A stretch of 64,000 nt of DNA from Cheilinus undulatus (Eukaryota > Chordata > Actinopteri > Labriformes > Labridae): contig NC_054873.1 in NCBI RefSeq assembly GCF_018320785.1, positions 31,028,196-31,092,195 of the forward strand, read 5' to 3'. The position numbers and the translations under genes were made by a program. Below, one piece after another: positions 61,477-64,000 of the stretch. Below the pieces are notes generated by a model, which ran no database searches, was not told the origin of the DNA, and saw only the letters and a list, made by a program, of their open reading frames with translations. Position 1 is the stretch's first letter. Each line of letters begins with the position of its first letter.

Positions 61477-64000
61477 GTCAGTCACAGCCTCTGCTGAAGA
61501 GAGGACTAACTTTTAACTTTTTGAAAATAATTACTTGACTTTGTCCATAATCTTTTTGAGACTAAGGCCCAGATATAAAAAAGGAATATATGGCTTTTAT
61601 ACCCTCTAAACCTACACAAATGGGACATTAGCCTCCATCTCATTCACAGAGCAAATGTAAAGAGTTTCATGCAGCTTTTGATGTGCTTCAGGGCAAAGAG
61701 GATGTCTGCGGACTGGTGGTGTTGGTGCTTATTTAAACAAATTATTACAGTCATTAAGGGAAGAATTGGCTTCTTTCTCTGCAAATGAACCTCATAACAA
61801 AAGTCATCTCAGTCAAAAAAACTCAGCTCCAGCAGTCATATCCAGTTGGAGGGAAATTTTCTCAGTCTATTGAGAGCTGGTTGTAACTGCATGGCAGAAT
61901 TTATAACTCCCTAATTCCACATAGTCCATCTGTGCAGCATGCTGACCACGCCACAGTTTCCTTTCGACCTACGATGCACGGCCTCATCCACTGGGTCCGT
62001 TTCTGAAGCGGAGCTCAGCACAGAGCAGATGGATTATTAGATCACAAGTTCACATGGGAATAAAGAGAAAAACATACAAACAAAATGTTGCCTCGCCTTT
62101 CAAAGTTTGATTTGTGGGTCATTCGCTTTCTGTTCTGTCGAATCATGATTTAGTAATGGAATAAGCAGTCGGCAGTCTGAACTTGGTGTTTTGTTTTTCA
62201 TTTATTTATTTGTTTTATCTGCTCTGTGCAAATTGAGGCATGCTGGAAGCAGGCTCTACTGAAAATAGTCACAATGTGTATTGTTGGTGAAGTATAGCAG
62301 TGTGGTGCTTCTGGTACAGGCCAGAGACGGGCCGCAGTGCATGCTGTGGAAATCTAAAGACTGACAAGAAAGTGAGGGATGTGCTGATGGACTATTTAAA
62401 AACTGGGGTAAAACGTGTTGTGCAGCTTTTCAGTGATTAGGACAACAATTTTGTCTCTGTATGACTCAAAAATACATTAAATCTGCTGTAAATAAGTCCA
62501 TTAATGTAACTACCATGACTGTTATTATAAGAAGTCAATCAGTTAGTCAATAGAATCAGTCAATAGTCAATAAAAATTCAACAGTAGAGAAAATCAAACA
62601 GAAAATTGACACAAACACACACATATATAACACGGCAGTGAGAAAAATTATGATAATTACTTTAACAATAAAAAGTTAATTAAAATGAATTAAATACAGA
62701 GTCCAGGGCGCTGGGCTTAGGACTCAAAAGCAAAACTGTAAAAGTATTTTTTGAGATGGGACGTGAAACAGTTGACAGAGGGAGCAGACCTGATTGAGGG
62801 TGAGGCTGCTACTCCACAGCCCATACTGTAATAGCTTGGTCACTTTTAAGTTTCTAATTAGAGCGAGGGACAGCCAGGAGGCCCATGCTTGAAGATCGAA
62901 GGGGCCTGGAGTAGTGTAAGGCCTTAGAAGGTCAGCTACACAGGAGGGTGCAAGGCCAGGGATGACTGGCTGATTCCCGCCGAATACAACAAAATCAGTG
63001 GCACAAATGTGACAAGATGAAATTATGCATTACGCTCTCTGAGTGATAAATAGAAAGGATTGGCTCTAATTTGACAATAGTTTGCAGCTGAAAGAAACTG
63101 GTTTCAACTAGTAACCATTTCTTTGCTTTCTATTGTAAAGACAGAGTCAAATATCACTCCAAGATTTGTAGCCTGGGGCTTGATGGGGGAGGACAGATCA
63201 CTTAAGCTACTCAAGACCTGTTTGATAGCATGAGGTGAGCCAAAGAGAAGCACATCAGCAATCAGTGTCATCTAGAAACTGTTTGAGAGTGTTTAAGTCT
63301 GTTTGTTTGGCTTTATGGATGGACAGAGCTTTTTCTATACTTTTCCCTAATGGAAATATGAATATAGAGAAGGAAATGGGGCCTAGGATGGAACCTTGAG
63401 CTACCCCACATCTAGGTTTGACTGTAGATGAAGTAGAACTGCCTTTATTCACTGAGAATGTCCTGTTTTCTAAATGGGAGATGAAACACTTTGGGGTAAC
63501 ACCTCTAAGTGGTGGAGGCTGTTGTTGGCACTTAAATAAAATGCCACGATCACCCGTGTTGAATGCGGTGCGCAGGTCCAATAGAATCACGACAGCACAG
63601 TTGTCTGCGTCAACAGTGAGGAGGGGGTCATTTTTGACTTCATGTAAGGCAGAATTAGTGCTGTGAGCAACTCTGAAACCTGACTGAAATTTGTCCAGTA
63701 TGCTATTTTGGTGAAGGTAGGGTAACAATTTGTGAGTGACTTTTTCTAAAACTTTAAAAGGAATCATCGTTGTGTGATGGGACTATAATTAGAAAGCGAC
63801 AAAGGTCCAGGTTAGGCAGAGGCTACGGTACTGCAGATTTTGTCAAATTAGTTCAGGGCTACCAGAGGCTCACCCTAGCATGTTGTTACACCTTTTGTCC
63901 ATGTGTGGAGACTGGCTGGCTCATTAATCAGGACAAATGGAAGGTTTTTTTTTTTTTTTTTTTTAATTCTAGAATGGGTTGCTTTTGCCGACTCACTGCA
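61477..64000 (+). other. man2a2 intron continuing past the window
   Basis: The donor TTCCAG|GTCAGT after 61476 opens an intron with no acceptor-linked man2a2 exon found before the right edge. It holds the LINE fragment at 62700-63850 and a 19-base T run near 63945-63963. Confidence 0.7.
62700..63850 (-). mobile_element. L2-like LINE, 3' half of the reverse-transcriptase ORF
   Basis: Minus-strand 63255-63767 is open and shows L2-type RT motifs: FKVLEKVTHKLLPYLHQN, LDKFQSGFRVAHSTNSAL, VILLDLRTAFNT (normally DLTAAFDTVDH) and GVAQGSILGPISFSIF (normally GVPQGSILGP). The C-terminal part continues in broken frames to about 62710 (LKVTKLLQYGLWSSSLTLNQVCSLCQLF). It is inactive. It lies in the man2a2 intron after the last exon seen, antisense to the gene. 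Confidence 0.8.

Overview
The window is nuclear DNA of a ray-finned fish, most likely a spiny-rayed teleost. This rests on vertebrate gene models with GT-AG introns, fish-like Rh-glycoprotein and Unc45a proteins, AT-rich introns, and many DNA-transposon fossils of types common in teleosts (Tc1-like, hAT-like, foldback elements) plus L2-like LINE pieces and tRNA-type SINE pieces. The gene set (rhcg, gdpgp1, cib1, rccd1, unc45a, man2a2) corresponds to genes that lie near one another on human 15q26.1, so it is a conserved synteny block with local reshuffling.

Layout. 1-6.7 kb: nine coding exons of an Rh-family ammonia channel on the minus strand; the C-terminal end is unresolved. 6.7-10.5 kb: mostly empty, with one orphan 102-nt exon-like open segment. 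10.5-11.6 kb: gdpgp1 (minus). 11.6-15.7 kb: repeat-rich gap with a complete small transposon and a large inverted repeat. 15.7-24.2 kb (plus): a titin-like gene with three tiny exons and one 6.2-kb exon; it encodes 21 Ig/Fn3 domains in the 11-domain register of the titin A-band C-zone and has no kinase, PEVK or Z-disc parts. 24.2-25.7 kb: SINE fossil and a foldback element with an EcoRI-site tandem repeat. 25.7-27.2 kb: complete cib1 (plus). 27.6-29.9 kb: complete rccd1 (minus), tail to tail with cib1. 30.7-37.5 kb: complete unc45a (minus, 19 coding exons, 942 codons). 37.5-44 kb: gap with Tc1 and L2-like fossils and an unidentified 150-codon minus-strand ORF. 44.1 kb to the right edge: man2a2 (plus), 5' UTR exons and 17 coding exons (907 codons); the last part of the protein lies beyond the window.

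The genes are functionally diverse: ammonia transport, GDP-glucose clearance, calcium/integrin signalling, chromatin/mitotic RCC1 protein, myosin chaperone and Golgi N-glycan processing. Two bear on myosin: unc45a (myosin folding) and the titin-like gene, which carries myosin-filament-binding type domains. The titin-like gene is the most unusual object here. I saw no rRNA, tRNA gene, CRISPR array, or convincing LTR/viral element.
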